A stretch of DNA of 64,000 nucleotides from Oceaniovalibus sp. ACAM 378 (GTDB lineage: Bacteria; Pseudomonadota; Alphaproteobacteria; Rhodobacterales; Rhodobacteraceae), in NCBI RefSeq assembly GCF_008085915.1, contig NZ_VSJK01000004.1:124001-188000 (forward strand). Reading direction: 5' to 3'. Position numbers and translations under genes: made by a program. Positions 34,757-44,621 of the stretch are shown here, piece after piece. The notes beneath the pieces were generated by a model. That model saw nothing but the letters and a program-made list of their open reading frames with translations. It did no database searches and was not told the DNA's origin. Within the stretch, counting starts at the first letter, position 1. The number at the start of each line of letters is the position of its first letter.

Positions 34757-36127
34757 TCAGGCGTCCGTGGCGTCCGTGACGTTTACGGCTTCCGCTTCTT
34801 CGTCTTCCAGCGCCGCAACGGCGGCCTGAAGTTCGTCCTTGGTGACGGACTTTTCGGTCACAGTCGCCAGTTCGAAGACATAGTCGACGACTTTGTCCTC
34901 AAAGATTGGCGCCTGAAGCTGCTGGCGCATCTGCGGATTGTTCTGAACAAATTCAAAGAACTGCCGTTCCTGCCCGGGATACTGCCGTGCCTGTGTCAGC
35001 ACCGCTTGGGTCAGTTCGGCGTCAGATACCGAAATCTCGTTCTTGCGGCCCAGTTCAGCCAACAGCAGACCAAGGCGCACGCGACGCTCGGCCAGTTTGT
35101 TGTGTTCGTCGGTCGGAGTGACTTCCGGGTGATCGTGGCCCTGAACCTCGGGGTTGTCTTCGTGCCACAGCTGATGCGCGATCTGGTTCGCCTCGGCTTC
35201 GACCAGGCTCGGGGGCAAATCAAAGCTGACCTGCTCGTCCAGGCTGTCCAGCAAAGCACGTTTCATCACCGCGCGGGCCGCGCCGGAATATTCCGCCGTC
35301 AGACGTTCGCGGATCTGCTCTTTCAACGCATCCAGGCTTTCGGCGCCGAAACCTTTGGCCAACTCGTCATCGATCACGGTTTCCGCAGGCTTTTTGACCT
35401 CTTTCACGGTGACAGCAAAGCTTGCCTCTTTGCCCGCCAGGTTTTCGGCCTGATAATCGTCGGGAAAGTTGACCTTGACCTCGATCTCGTCAGCGGTCTT
35501 GACGCCGACCAGCTGCTCCTCGAAGCCCGGGATGAAAGAATTCGAGCCAAGCACCAGAGGATAATCTTCGGCTGCTCCGCCTTCGAATTTCTCACCGTCG
35601 ATCGAGCCGACAAAATCGATCACGACCTGATCGTCGTTCTTTGCCTTGCCCTTGGGGCCGCGTGCCTCATAGCTTTTGCGGCTTTCGGCCAGTTGGCCCA
35701 GCGCTTCGTCGACGGCGGCGTCATCGGGTGTGACGACCATCTTTTCCAGCTTCAGGCCCGAGGCGTCGAAATCGGGGATCTCAGGCAATGCCTCATAGGA
35801 CATGTCGACCTGAATATCGTCGCCCTCTTTCCAGTTCGCGTTGGTCATCTCGACCTTCGGCTGCATGGCAGGGCGATCGCCGCTGTCTTCAAAATGCTTC
35901 GACATGGCGCCATCGACAGTTTCCTGCATCGCCTCGCCCAGAAGCTTGGGACCGAATTGCTTTTTCAGCAGCGCCAGGGGCACTTTGCCCTTGCGAAATC
36001 CCTTCATCTGGACCTCGCCGCGTGACTCTTCCAGCTTTTCGTTCACCTTGGCGTCCAGTTCAGACGCCGGAACGGTGATCTGATACGCGCGCTTCAGGCC
36101 TTCGTTCAGGGTTTCAGTGACCTGCAT
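34757..36127 (-). CDS. tig: Trigger factor
   Basis: Ribosome-bound chaperone and prolyl isomerase acting on nascent chains. It has 456 residues. The N-terminal ribosome-docking loop [17 protein letters not shown] is at about 43-59, the FKBP-type isomerase domain at about 155-245 ([29 protein letters not shown]), and the helical C-terminal chaperone arms lie after 260, ending in an acidic tail. It stands alone on the minus strand with its own terminator. Confidence 0.97.
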   Translation of the reverse strand: MQVTETLNEGLKRAYQITVPASELDAKVNEKLEESRGEVQMKGFRKGKVPLALLKKQFGPKLLGEAMQETVDGAMSKHFEDSGDRPAMQPKVEMTNANWKEGDDIQVDMSYEALPEIPDFDASGLKLEKMVVTPDDAAVDEALGQLAESRKSYEARGPKGKAKNDDQVVIDFVGSIDGEKFEGGAAEDYPLVLGSNSFIPGFEEQLVGVKTADEIEVKVNFPDDYQAENLAGKEASFAVTVKEVKKPAETVIDDELAKGFGAESLDALKEQIRERLTAEYSGAARAVMKRALLDSLDEQVSFDLPPSLVEAEANQIAHQLWHEDNPEVQGHDHPEVTPTDEHNKLAERRVRLGLLLAELGRKNEISVSDAELTQAVLTQARQYPGQERQFFEFVQNNPQMRQQLQAPIFEDKVVDYVFELATVTEKSVTKDELQAAVAALEDEEAEAVNVTDATDA

Positions 36128-36329
36128 TGCAATTCCTCTCTGGGTCCGGACATGTATGACATCCGGTCGGTGCGACCGGGCTGCATTCAGCCGGAATCAT
36201 TCCACGACGCCAGCGGTACGCGCGGGCGCAAACTCGGGCTCTCGTAACAAAGAAAAAATGGGTGTTCTAGGGCAAAATCGCAAATCGCGGCCTTGGCGCA
36301 AAAATGGCTTGCCTCATGACCGGCCGGAT

Positions 36330-37112
36330 TCAGCCCCAGCGAGGTGTCGTGCGATCCAGAAATGCAGCGATCCCATGGGCCGCCTCTTCGGCTTCCCATG
36401 TGTCGGCCAGACGGATGATGGTGTCCTCGATCACGCTCGCGTCGATTCGTGGGCCCAGCGCCCGCGCCAGCGCCTTGGCCCGGCCCACAGCACCGGGCGC
36501 GACGCAAAGATAGGGCGCAACCTCGGCCTCGACCAGCGCTTCGAGTTCGTCCAGCGCACCGATCCGCGCCACCAGCCCCAGATCGCGCGCCTCGGTCGCA
36601 TCGAACAGCCGCGCCGACATGAACACGCGGCGCGCCCGCCCCTCGCCCATGCGGGCAAGGACATAGGGGCCGATGGTGGCGGGAATCAGCCCCAGCCGGG
36701 TTTCCGTCAGACCGAACATCGCGCCTTCCTCGGCCACCACGACGTCACAAACCGCGGCGAGCCCGACACCGCCACCATAAGCGCCGCCGTGAATCCGCCC
36801 GATCAACGGCGTTGGCATTTCGTTCAGCGCGTTGAGCATCATCGCCAGCCTGCGCGCCGCGGCCATCCGCCCGGCCCGGTCGGCGGCGATCTGTTCGCGC
36901 ATCCACAACAGATCACCCCCGGCGCAGAACAGCTTGCCCGCCCCCGACAGCACGATGGCGCGAGTATCCGTTGCAGCGCCGAGGGTTTGCGCCACGTCGG
37001 TCAGTTCGGCGATCATCGCTGCCGACATCGCATTGCGCTTTTCCGGCAGGTTCAGAACCACCTCGGCCACACCGCGCCTATCGACGCTGACCGCCAGAGT
37101 TTCATAATTCAT
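36330..37112 (-). CDS. liuC: Enoyl-CoA hydratase, probably methylglutaconyl-CoA hydratase
   Basis: Crotonase-fold enzyme, 260 residues. The oxyanion loop appears in GKLFCAGGDLLWMRE and GAYGGGVGLAAVCDVVVAEE. FGLTETRLGLIPATI carries the glutamate expected for hydration. Coming right after the methylcrotonyl-CoA carboxylase genes it should hydrate 3-methylglutaconyl-CoA to HMG-CoA in leucine breakdown. Its ATG overlaps the stop of the HMG-CoA lyase remnant (ATGA). The specific substrate is inferred from the operon. Confidence 0.87.
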   Translation of the reverse strand: MNYETLAVSVDRRGVAEVVLNLPEKRNAMSAAMIAELTDVAQTLGAATDTRAIVLSGAGKLFCAGGDLLWMREQIAADRAGRMAAARRLAMMLNALNEMPTPLIGRIHGGAYGGGVGLAAVCDVVVAEEGAMFGLTETRLGLIPATIGPYVLARMGEGRARRVFMSARLFDATEARDLGLVARIGALDELEALVEAEVAPYLCVAPGAVGRAKALARALGPRIDASVIEDTIIRLADTWEAEEAAHGIAAFLDRTTPRWG

Positions 37113-37316
37113 ACCATCCCCTTCAAATCCAAGGCGAACCGGACGGCCAGCACCTGTGCCACTTCGGCCATCTGCGACACCGATTTCGCGCTGGTGAAAG
37201 CCGTCACCCCGGTGCCCGCGCAGTCCGACCGCGTATCAAGCAGCGCAATCCTGTCGATAATCCAGCGGGTGGGGTGTTTCGCAACCTGTCGCGCGGGCCG
37301 ACATTGCATAACGCCC
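37109..37316 (-). pseudogene. HMG-CoA lyase remnant (N-terminal stump, frameshifted)
   Basis: Between liuD and liuC lies what is left of hydroxymethylglutaryl-CoA lyase, which would finish leucine degradation. In one frame (about 37314-37262) the text reads NVGPRDRLRNTPP, matching the lyase start EVGPRDGLQNE. In the next frame (37266-37109) it reads IIDRIALLDTRSDCAGTGVT, then AFTSAKSVSQMAEVAQVLA, matching the lyase segment K-IALID-LS-AG, T-SFVSPKWVPQMAD-AEV. The two parts are joined by a frameshift, and about 220 C-terminal residues, including the catalytic histidine and cysteine loop, are gone. The second frame still ends in an ATGA overlap with liuC and could be translated as a 66-residue peptide from an ATG at 37309. 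Confidence 0.75.
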
Positions 37317-37321
37317 CCCGC

Positions 37322-39328
37322 TCAACCATCCTCGGGCACCAGAGTAAGCAACATCGTTCCGTCATCCACCTGATCGCCGGGACGGGCCAGCACCGCTTCC
37401 ACCCTGCCATCGCGCGGGGCAGTCAGGGTGTGTTCCATCTTCATCGCTTCAAGCACCAGCAGAGGGTCGCCCCGGCGCACCATCTGCCCCGGTTCGGCCA
37501 TGATCAACTTTACCAACCCCGGCATCGGCGCGGAAATCTGGTCGCCCCCCGACTCGGGGCCTGCGGAATGCTCCAGATCGTCTGGCACCATAAAGACATG
37601 GCTGCGCGCCCCGGTAAAAACCGTCACCCGTTCGCCCATGCGCACCACATCCAACGTCCGGGTCATACCACCGCAGGTCATCACAACCCGGGTTCCGTCA
37701 CCTGTCACCACATGAAGGTCGCAGGTTTCGCCGTTGATATCACTGGTGAACCGTCCCTGCCCGGCAATCGCGACCGAAACCTCAATCCGCTCATCCCCCC
37801 GGATCAGGACCACAGATTGCCGCGCCTCGCCCCATTGCCGCCAGCCGGTCAACAGATCCCATGGGTCGCCCCCGGTCCGCGCTGTCAATAGCCCCAGAGC
37901 CGCCAGAGCGGCAATGACAGTTTCCGCGCCGTTAGGTTCAACGCCAGCCGTGAGTGTTTCAAGATTGCGCGCGATCAGCCCGGTATCGACGCGCCCGGCC
38001 GCAAAATCGCTATCCCGCGCCAAGGCGCCGAGAAATTCCAGATTGGTGACTGCCCCCGCCACATGGCACCCGCCCAGCGCCTGCGCCAGCCGGTTCAGCG
38101 CCTCGGTGCGGGTCGGTGCATGCACGATCACCTTGGCGATCATCGGGTCATACCACGGGCTGATGACATCGCCCTGCCGCACTCCGCTGTCGATCCGCAC
38201 CGGGCCGCGTTGAAAGGCAGATGCCGGCGGAAAGGCCAGATGGTGGAGCGTTCCTGTGGCGGGCAGAAACCCCTTTGGCACATCTTCGGCATAGACCCGA
38301 GCTTCGATCGCATGGCCGTCGATGCGCAGATCACCCTGCGCAAATGGCAGGGGTTCTCCCGCCGCGATCCTGAATTGCAGCTCGACGAAATCAAGCCCGG
38401 TGATCGCTTCGGACACCGGATGTTCCACCTGCAGCCGCGTGTTCATCTCCATGAACCAGAACCCGTCAGCACGCAGCCCGCGTGATCCGTCGGCAATGAA
38501 CTCAACCGTTCCGGCACCGACGTACCCCGCTGCACGCGCCGCCTCGACCGCAGCGGCGCCCATGGCAGCACGGACCTCTTCGGGCATACCTGGCGCCGGA
38601 GCTTCCTCGATCACCTTCTGGTGGCGGCGTTGCAGGGAACAGTCGCGTTCAAACAGATGTACGACATTGCCGTGAGAGTCGGCGAAAATCTGAATCTCGA
38701 CGTGGCGCGGCGTGGTGACATAGCGTTCGATCAGAACCGCCGGATCACCGAAACTTGCCAGCGCCTCGCGTCGGGCACTGTCCAGCGACGCCTTGAAATC
38801 GCCGGGCTTCTCGACCAGCCGCATACCCTTGCCGCCGCCGCCTGCCCGCGCCTTGATCAGCACGGGATATCCGATCTGTTCGGCCTCTTGCGCCAACAGA
38901 TCGTCACCCTGCCCGGCCCCGTGATACCCCGGCACCACCGGCACGCCGGCCTTTTCCATCAGCGCCTTTGCCGCATCCTTCAGCCCCATCGCCCGGATGG
39001 CCGCTTCAGGTGGCCCGACAAACACCAGACCCGCCGCCGCAACCGCCGCGACAAAATCGGGGTTTTCCGACAGGAACCCGTATCCCGGATGGATCGCCTG
39101 TGCGCCGGTTGCCAAAGCCGCGGCGATGATCGCATCACCCCGCAGGTAGCTTTCGGCCACGGGCGCCGGGCCGATTCTGAGCGACAGATCCGCCATGGTG
39201 ACATGCAGCGCGCCTGCATCGGCATCGGAATACACCGCCACGGTGCGAATCCCCATGGCCCGTGCCGTGGCAATCACGCGACAGGCGATTTCGCCCCGGT
39301 TGGCAACAAGGATGGTGTGGAACATCAT
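37322..39328 (-). CDS. liuD: Methylcrotonyl-CoA carboxylase, biotin-carrying alpha subunit
   Basis: Biotin carboxylase plus biotin carrier, 668 residues. With LiuB it carboxylates 3-methylcrotonyl-CoA in leucine degradation. The biotin carboxylase N-domain opens with ILVANRGEIACRVIATA, the ATP-grasp loop is ARAGGGGKGMRLV, HVEIQIFADSHGNVVHLFER follows, and the catalytic FMEMNTRLQVEHPVSE block is present. The C-terminal biotinyl domain carries the biotinylated lysine in LEAMKMEHTL (about 634). A start one codon later is possible. Gene order liuB-liuD-(lyase remnant)-liuC supports methylcrotonyl-CoA rather than propionyl-CoA as substrate. Confidence 0.93.
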   Translation of the reverse strand: MMFHTILVANRGEIACRVIATARAMGIRTVAVYSDADAGALHVTMADLSLRIGPAPVAESYLRGDAIIAAALATGAQAIHPGYGFLSENPDFVAAVAAAGLVFVGPPEAAIRAMGLKDAAKALMEKAGVPVVPGYHGAGQGDDLLAQEAEQIGYPVLIKARAGGGGKGMRLVEKPGDFKASLDSARREALASFGDPAVLIERYVTTPRHVEIQIFADSHGNVVHLFERDCSLQRRHQKVIEEAPAPGMPEEVRAAMGAAAVEAARAAGYVGAGTVEFIADGSRGLRADGFWFMEMNTRLQVEHPVSEAITGLDFVELQFRIAAGEPLPFAQGDLRIDGHAIEARVYAEDVPKGFLPATGTLHHLAFPPASAFQRGPVRIDSGVRQGDVISPWYDPMIAKVIVHAPTRTEALNRLAQALGGCHVAGAVTNLEFLGALARDSDFAAGRVDTGLIARNLETLTAGVEPNGAETVIAALAALGLLTARTGGDPWDLLTGWRQWGEARQSVVLIRGDERIEVSVAIAGQGRFTSDINGETCDLHVVTGDGTRVVMTCGGMTRTLDVVRMGERVTVFTGARSHVFMVPDDLEHSAGPESGGDQISAPMPGLVKLIMAEPGQMVRRGDPLLVLEAMKMEHTLTAPRDGRVEAVLARPGDQVDDGTMLLTLVPEDG

Positions 39329-39401
39329 CTGCGCCCCGCCGCTGTTTTATTCCCGTGGTTTACTTCACCCGGTTTCATCGCGCCCTGTTTCATCACCGCC
39401 C

Positions 39402-41006
39402 TCACATCCGGAACACGCCAAACCGCGTGTCCGCGATCGGCGCATTGCGCGTCGTGGCCAGCGACAGCGCCAGCACGTCGCGGGTCTTGCGCGGATCAAT
39501 GATCCCGTCGTCCCACAGCCGCGCGCTGGCATAGAGCGGATGCGACTGTTCCTCGAACATCCGGGTTGTGGGCTCTTTGAACGCCGCTTCCTCCTCCGCT
39601 GACCATGTTCCGCCTTTGCGTTCGATCCCGTCTCGGCGCACCGAGGCCAAAACCCCTGCCGCCTGTTCGCCGCCCATCACCGAGATCCGCGAATTAGGCC
39701 AGGTCCACAGGAACCGCGGTGAAAACGCTCGTCCGCACATGCCGTAATTGCCCGCACCAAACGATCCGCCCACCAACAGCGTGATTTTCGGCACCGAGGT
39801 TGTCGCCACCGCCGTCACCAGCTTGGCCCCGTCCTTCGCGATGCCGCCTGCCTCGTATTTCCGGCCCACCATGAAACCGGTGATGTTTTGCAGGAACACC
39901 AGCGGGATTTTGCGCTGACTGCACAATTCGACGAAATGCGCCCCCTTCAGTGCGGATTCCGAGAACAACACGCCATTGTTGGCGACGATGCCCACCGGCA
40001 TCCCCATCACATGGGCAAAGCCACAGACAAGCGTGGCACCATAGCGCGCCTTGAATTCATCAAACCGACTGCCGTCGACGGTGCGCGCGATCACCTCGCG
40101 GATGTCATAGGGGGTCTTCAGATCGGTAGGCACGACGCCGGGAATTTCGCACGGATCGTAAAGCGGTGGGTCGCCGCCATCCGGCGCGGGCATCGCCCCG
40201 CCCCGACCCAAAGACGCCACCGCCTGCCGTGCAAGCGCCAGCGCGTGACTGTCGGATTCGGCCAGATGATCCGCCACGCCCGAAAGACGGGTGTGCACAT
40301 CGCCGCCACCCAGATCCTCGGCGCTGACCACTTCGCCGGTTGCCGCCTTGACCAAGGGCGGACCGGCGAGAAAGATCGTGCCCTGACCGCGAACGATGAT
40401 CGTCACATCCGACATTGCGGGCACATAGGCCCCCCCGGCGGTGCACGACCCCATGACCACGGCAATCTGCGCAATCCCTGCCGCCGACATCTGCGCCTGA
40501 TTGTAAAAAATCCGCCCGAAGTGATCGCGGTCAGGAAATACTTCATCCTGATTGGGCAGGTTCGCGCCGCCGCTGTCGACAAGATAGACGCAGGACAGCC
40601 GGTTCGCCTGTGCTATTTCCTGTGCGCGCAAGTGTTTCTTGACGGTCATCGGGTAATATGTGCCGCCCTTCACGGTGGCATCATTACAGACCACCATAAC
40701 CTCGCGCCCCGTGACGCGGCCCACTCCCGCGATCAATCCCGCCCCTGGTGCGGCGCCGTCGTACAGCCCGTGCGCCGCGAACATTCCGATCTCAAGAAAC
40801 GGCGATCCGGGGTCAAGCAATGCCGCCACCCGGTCGCGGGGCAACAGCTTGCCGCGCGCCAGATGCCGTGCTCGGGAGGTATCGCCACCGCCTGCCATGG
40901 CGTCTCCGGCGGCCTTGGCCACCTCATCCAGCCCGGCCGTATGGGCGGCCATATTGGCGGCAAACGTTTCGGAGCGTGGCGACACCTGTGATTTCAGAAC
41001 CGCCAT
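39402..41006 (-). CDS. liuB: Methylcrotonyl-CoA carboxylase, carboxyltransferase beta subunit
   Basis: Transfers CO2 from carboxybiotin to 3-methylcrotonyl-CoA. It has 534 residues, the MCC-beta length. Two crotonase-like domains carry [37 protein letters not shown] and, in the second, [19 protein letters not shown]-like text ([20 protein letters not shown]). [18 protein letters not shown] and [17 protein letters not shown] are the standard acyl-CoA site motifs. First gene of the minus-strand liu operon in this window. No isovaleryl-CoA dehydrogenase precedes it here. Confidence 0.94.
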   Translation of the reverse strand: MAVLKSQVSPRSETFAANMAAHTAGLDEVAKAAGDAMAGGGDTSRARHLARGKLLPRDRVAALLDPGSPFLEIGMFAAHGLYDGAAPGAGLIAGVGRVTGREVMVVCNDATVKGGTYYPMTVKKHLRAQEIAQANRLSCVYLVDSGGANLPNQDEVFPDRDHFGRIFYNQAQMSAAGIAQIAVVMGSCTAGGAYVPAMSDVTIIVRGQGTIFLAGPPLVKAATGEVVSAEDLGGGDVHTRLSGVADHLAESDSHALALARQAVASLGRGGAMPAPDGGDPPLYDPCEIPGVVPTDLKTPYDIREVIARTVDGSRFDEFKARYGATLVCGFAHVMGMPVGIVANNGVLFSESALKGAHFVELCSQRKIPLVFLQNITGFMVGRKYEAGGIAKDGAKLVTAVATTSVPKITLLVGGSFGAGNYGMCGRAFSPRFLWTWPNSRISVMGGEQAAGVLASVRRDGIERKGGTWSAEEEAAFKEPTTRMFEEQSHPLYASARLWDDGIIDPRKTRDVLALSLATTRNAPIADTRFGVFRM

Positions 41007-41125
41007 CCGTGCCCCCCCTGTTGCCCGATACTAGGCCGAACACCCCCCGTCTTGCCAAGTGCAATCGACAGACGGGCCGGTTGTCAGGGCCAGCGGGTCA
41101 CCTGAAACGGTGTCGGAAGGACGGA

Positions 41126-42232
41126 TCAGTTGCGCGCGTCGTCCAGTGCGGCCCGCACCACATCTGCCGGAACGTCACCGGTGACGAAACTGTCCCCGAT
41201 GCGGCGCGCCATCACAAAGCGCAACTGCCCGTCCACGACCTTTTTGTCCTGCGCCATCAGCGCGATCAAAGCATCACTGTCCGCCAGATCGCCGGGGATG
41301 TCCGACAGATCGGTTTTCATCCCCATGCCGCGCAGATGCGCGCGCACCCGGCCCGGATCCTCTTGCGGGCACAACCCCAGCCGCGCCGACACGTCAAAAG
41401 CCAGCGCACAGCCAATCGCCACACCTTCACCGTGCAGCAGCCGGTCGGAATACCCGGTGGCGGTTTCCAGCGCGTGACAAAAGGTGTGGCCAAGGTTCAA
41501 CAGCGCACGCTCGCCCTGTTCGGTTTCGTCACGGGCAACGATATCGGCCTTCATCTGCACCGACCGGCGCACCGCCTCGGCGCGCAGAGCCGTATCGCCC
41601 CGGGCCAGCGCAGGTCCGTTCTGTTCAAGCCAGCTGAAAAATGCCTCATCCCCCAGCAGTCCGTATTTCACCACCTCGCCATAGCCAGACAGGAATTCGC
41701 GCCCCGTCAGTGTGTCGAGCACTGAAATGTCGGCCAGAACCAGCGAGGGCTGGTGAAACGCACCTATCAGGTTCTTGCCCGCGCCCGCATTTATCCCGGT
41801 CTTGCCGCCGACCGAACTGTCAACCTGCGCCAGCAAAGATGTCGGGATCTGCACAAACCGCACGCCGCGCCGCAGGATCGCCGCAGCAAACCCCGCCAGA
41901 TCGCCGATCACGCCGCCGCCAAAGGCCACCACGACATCGCCCCGTTCGACCTGCGCCGCCAAAAGCCAGTCAACGGCACGGGACAGTTGTTCCCAGCATT
42001 TGGTCGATTCGCCGGGCGGCAGGGCCAGAGCCTCCATCGAGATACCGCTTTCGGCCAGACCCGCCCGCAAAGCATCAAGATGCAGCGCCGCGACCGTTTC
42101 ATCGGTCAGCACCGCCACCTTCGGGCGACGCAGCAGCGGCGCGATTTCGGCGCCCGCGCGGGCGATCAGGCCCGCAGCGATCCGCACATCATAGGACCGC
42201 GCACCCAGCGCCACCCGAACCGTTTCGGTCAT
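41126..42232 (-). CDS. aroB: 3-dehydroquinate synthase
   Basis: Second step of the shikimate pathway: DAHP to 3-dehydroquinate, NAD+ and metal dependent. It has 368 residues, normal. Features are the NAD-binding VAFGGGVIGDLAGFAAA, FVQIPTSLLAQVDSSVGGKT, NLIGAFHQP, and the metal-binding histidines in NLGHTFCHALE and LHGEGVAIG. Downstream partner of aroK (37 bp apart), the common aroKB arrangement. Confidence 0.97.
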   Translation of the reverse strand: MTETVRVALGARSYDVRIAAGLIARAGAEIAPLLRRPKVAVLTDETVAALHLDALRAGLAESGISMEALALPPGESTKCWEQLSRAVDWLLAAQVERGDVVVAFGGGVIGDLAGFAAAILRRGVRFVQIPTSLLAQVDSSVGGKTGINAGAGKNLIGAFHQPSLVLADISVLDTLTGREFLSGYGEVVKYGLLGDEAFFSWLEQNGPALARGDTALRAEAVRRSVQMKADIVARDETEQGERALLNLGHTFCHALETATGYSDRLLHGEGVAIGCALAFDVSARLGLCPQEDPGRVRAHLRGMGMKTDLSDIPGDLADSDALIALMAQDKKVVDGQLRFVMARRIGDSFVTGDVPADVVRAALDDARN

Positions 42233-42268
42233 CTTTTGTCTCCTGCAAATCTGCCTGTCATGGTCCGG

Positions 42269-42838
42269 TCAAGGCCCGGTCAACACGTCGGGCCGTTCCA
42301 GCAGCGCGGCAATCACCCGATCAACCATGTCCTCGATCGTGAAACCCGCCGCGCTTTGCACCTTGAGATCGGCCTGCTCATAGATCGGCACCCGCGCCTC
42401 GAACAGCTCTGACAAGGTGCCCAACGGATCGGCTGTGCGCAACAACGGGCGCGAATCCTTGTGGCGTACCCGGCTCCACAGCAGTTTCAGATCGGCGCTC
42501 AACCACACCGACACGCCCCGCTGCGATATCATCTGGCGGTTGCTCTCGGACATGAAGGCGCCACCCCCGGTGGACAGGATCGCCGGATCGTCCTGCAACA
42601 GCCGCCCGATCACCTGAGTTTCCCGGGCGCGAAAGAACGTCTCGCCATCGCGGGAAAAGATTTCTGCGATGGTGCGGTTCGCCGCTGCCTCAAGCGCGTG
42701 ATCGGAATCGCGGAATGGCACCGACAACTGCCGGGCCAACGCCGTGCCTACCGCTGTTTTGCCCGCACCCATCATCCCGACAAGCACAACCGTCTTGTGT
42801 AGTTGAAATGGCACTCTGGCATCGTCCCGCTTATTCAT
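42269..42838 (-). CDS. aroK: Shikimate kinase
   Basis: Phosphorylates shikimate at O3 with ATP. It has 189 residues. The P-loop GMMGAGKTAVG (21-31), DSDHALE with the substrate Asp, a FRARET segment (substrate Arg), STGGGAF, and RPLLRTADPL from the lid and adenine site are all visible. Read with aroB from the minus strand, divergent from the small membrane protein gene. Confidence 0.96.
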   Translation of the reverse strand: MNKRDDARVPFQLHKTVVLVGMMGAGKTAVGTALARQLSVPFRDSDHALEAAANRTIAEIFSRDGETFFRARETQVIGRLLQDDPAILSTGGGAFMSESNRQMISQRGVSVWLSADLKLLWSRVRHKDSRPLLRTADPLGTLSELFEARVPIYEQADLKVQSAAGFTIEDMVDRVIAALLERPDVLTGP

Positions 42839-42943
42839 GGTTTCGATCCCTTGAATGGCGTGATCTTACCCGAAAGACCATATATAAAACCTGCCAAGGA
42901 CCATAGAGTCCGCCCAAGGCAGGCCCCCGGGAAGGGAAACCAA

Positions 42944-43078
42944 ATGTTCAGACTATTCAAAGTTCTCGTATTTCTTGCACTTGTCGCTTTTGTCGGGCTG
43001 ACCGGCTATGCCTATCTTGGGGATATGAGCCCGGTTCAGTCCGAAGTGGTGGAGCCGGTGACCCTGGATGGCAAGTGA
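42944..43078 (+). CDS. Small single-pass membrane protein
   Basis: 44 residues, almost all a single transmembrane helix (LFKVLVFLALVAFVGLTGYA) with a short periplasmic tail. A strong GGGAAGGG site decides the start at 42944, although the frame is open further upstream. It overlaps the following gene by 11 bp, so it belongs to the same message, which continues into xerD. Function unknown. Confidence 0.72.
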   Translation: MFRLFKVLVFLALVAFVGLTGYAYLGDMSPVQSEVVEPVTLDGK

Positions 43079-44621
43079 CCCGTTGCGCCATGTTTTGACG
43101 TGCCTGCTGCTGTCGCTGCCCGGGGCAGCCATGGCACAGGGGCCGCTTTCGGCAATCGACTGGCTGTCGGACAGTGTGATTTTGCCCGCCCCCGTTGCCA
43201 TGCCGCGCGCAGCCCCCGCCACGCCCCCGGAACCCGATGTCGCGATTTCGGCGCTGCCCGAACAGATCACCGTGTCGCCGCTGGGGGCACCATCGCCTGA
43301 TTCTGTCGGGCTGGTGCCTGCGCGGCGGTTGGGTCTGCCGGACGACCTGTGGGGCGCATCGTCTTCGGTGACGCTGGCGCGGCGTCTGGGCGAACTTGAT
43401 ATTCCGCAACTGCCGGCCCTGCGCGAATTGCTCAAATCCATGTTGATCGCCGAACTCGATCCGCCCACCGATTCGGGCAGCGACCGGACGTTGTTCTTGG
43501 CGCGGATCGATGCGCTCTTGTCCATGGGTGCGCTAAGCGAAGCGTCAGAGCTGCTGGACCGGGCCGGACGCACCGAGCCTGATTATTTTCGCCGCTGGTT
43601 CGACATCTCGCTGCTGACGGGAACCGAAAATCGCGCCTGTACCAGAATGCGGGCCCTGCCAAAGATTTCGCCAACCTATGCCGCGCGGATTTTTTGTCTG
43701 GCCCGGGGCGGCGACTGGCAAGCGGCGGCGCTGACACTGGGCACGGCCAAGGCCCTTGGTCTTGTCGATCCGCGCGAGGATGAACTGCTTGGCCGGTTCC
43801 TGTTGGATGAGCTGACCGACCACGCGGCCCCCTTGCCGCACGAACGCAACCCGACACCGCTGGTGTTTTCCATGTATGCCGCCGTGGGCGAACCGATCGC
43901 GACGGGGAACCTGCCGATTGCCTTTGCCCATGCCGATCTGCGCCCGGTAACCGGGTGGAAGCCGCGCATCGCTGCCGCCGAACGGCTGGCCCGGGCCGGA
44001 GTGCTGACGGGTGACACACTGATCGCGATCTATTCCGAGCGCGAGCCCGCGGCTTCGGGCGGGGTCTGGGAACGGGTCCAGGCAATGCAGGTCCTGGGCG
44101 TGGCGCTGGATCATGCCGACGAGCCCGCCATTGCCGCCGCCCTGCCCGATGTCTGGCACGGCGCCAAGGACACAGAGACCGAGGTCGCGCTGGCCGATGC
44201 GCTGTCTGACCTTCTGAGCGATCTGCCGCTGACTGGGGCGGCGGCGGATATCCGGCTGCAACTCGCCCTGCTGTCCGAAACTCCGTCCAACGCCGCGGCG
44301 CCCGAAGCGCCGACGCCGGATCAGGCGTTCTGGCTGGCGCTGGCCGCCGGCACCCCCGAGGCGACCGTCCCCTCGGGTGATCTGGCCATCGCCCTGCGCG
44401 ACGGATTTCTGGCCGAAGGCGCCCCCGTGCGTCTGCAATCCCTGCTGGACCAGAACCGCAAGGGCGAAGCGATCCTGCGTGCCTTTGGACTGTTCCGTCT
44501 GGGGGCTGATGGCAATTTCGACGCCTTGCAGGATGCTGTCGCCCTGCTGCGCGCCGTTGGTCTGGGCGATGTCGCCACCCGCGCCGCATTGCACCTGCTG
44601 ATCCTGGACCGGCGGGCATGA
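43068..44621 (+). CDS. Uncharacterised exported helical-repeat protein
   Basis: 517 residues. The N-terminus MASDPLRHVLTCLLLSLPGA followed by AMAQ is a signal peptide with good cleavage at A-M-A-Q. The next 60 residues are Pro-rich, then long alpha-helical stretches rich in Ala/Leu (ALLSMGALSEASELLDRAGR, IFCLARGGDWQAAALTLGTA) resemble TPR/SEL1-like solenoids. No catalytic motif seen. The start overlaps the small membrane protein by 11 bp and the stop overlaps xerD by 4 bp (ATGA), so all three are co-translated. It may be an envelope factor linked to division or chromosome processing, but that is only context. Confidence 0.75.
   Translation: MASDPLRHVLTCLLLSLPGAAMAQGPLSAIDWLSDSVILPAPVAMPRAAPATPPEPDVAISALPEQITVSPLGAPSPDSVGLVPARRLGLPDDLWGASSSVTLARRLGELDIPQLPALRELLKSMLIAELDPPTDSGSDRTLFLARIDALLSMGALSEASELLDRAGRTEPDYFRRWFDISLLTGTENRACTRMRALPKISPTYAARIFCLARGGDWQAAALTLGTAKALGLVDPREDELLGRFLLDELTDHAAPLPHERNPTPLVFSMYAAVGEPIATGNLPIAFAHADLRPVTGWKPRIAAAERLARAGVLTGDTLIAIYSEREPAASGGVWERVQAMQVLGVALDHADEPAIAAALPDVWHGAKDTETEVALADALSDLLSDLPLTGAAADIRLQLALLSETPSNAAAPEAPTPDQAFWLALAAGTPEATVPSGDLAIALRDGFLAEGAPVRLQSLLDQNRKGEAILRAFGLFRLGADGNFDALQDAVALLRAVGLGDVATRAALHLLILDRRA

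Noticed and set aside
35006-36025. 339-codon plus-strand frame opposite tig
   Set aside because: Tig on the minus strand has all trigger-factor domains. The plus frame has no motif.
37109-37309. Considered as a functional 66-residue protein in the liu operon
   Set aside because: Its core aligns with the start of HMG-CoA lyase and the preceding frame holds the missing lyase N-terminus, so it is a pseudogene fragment even if translated.
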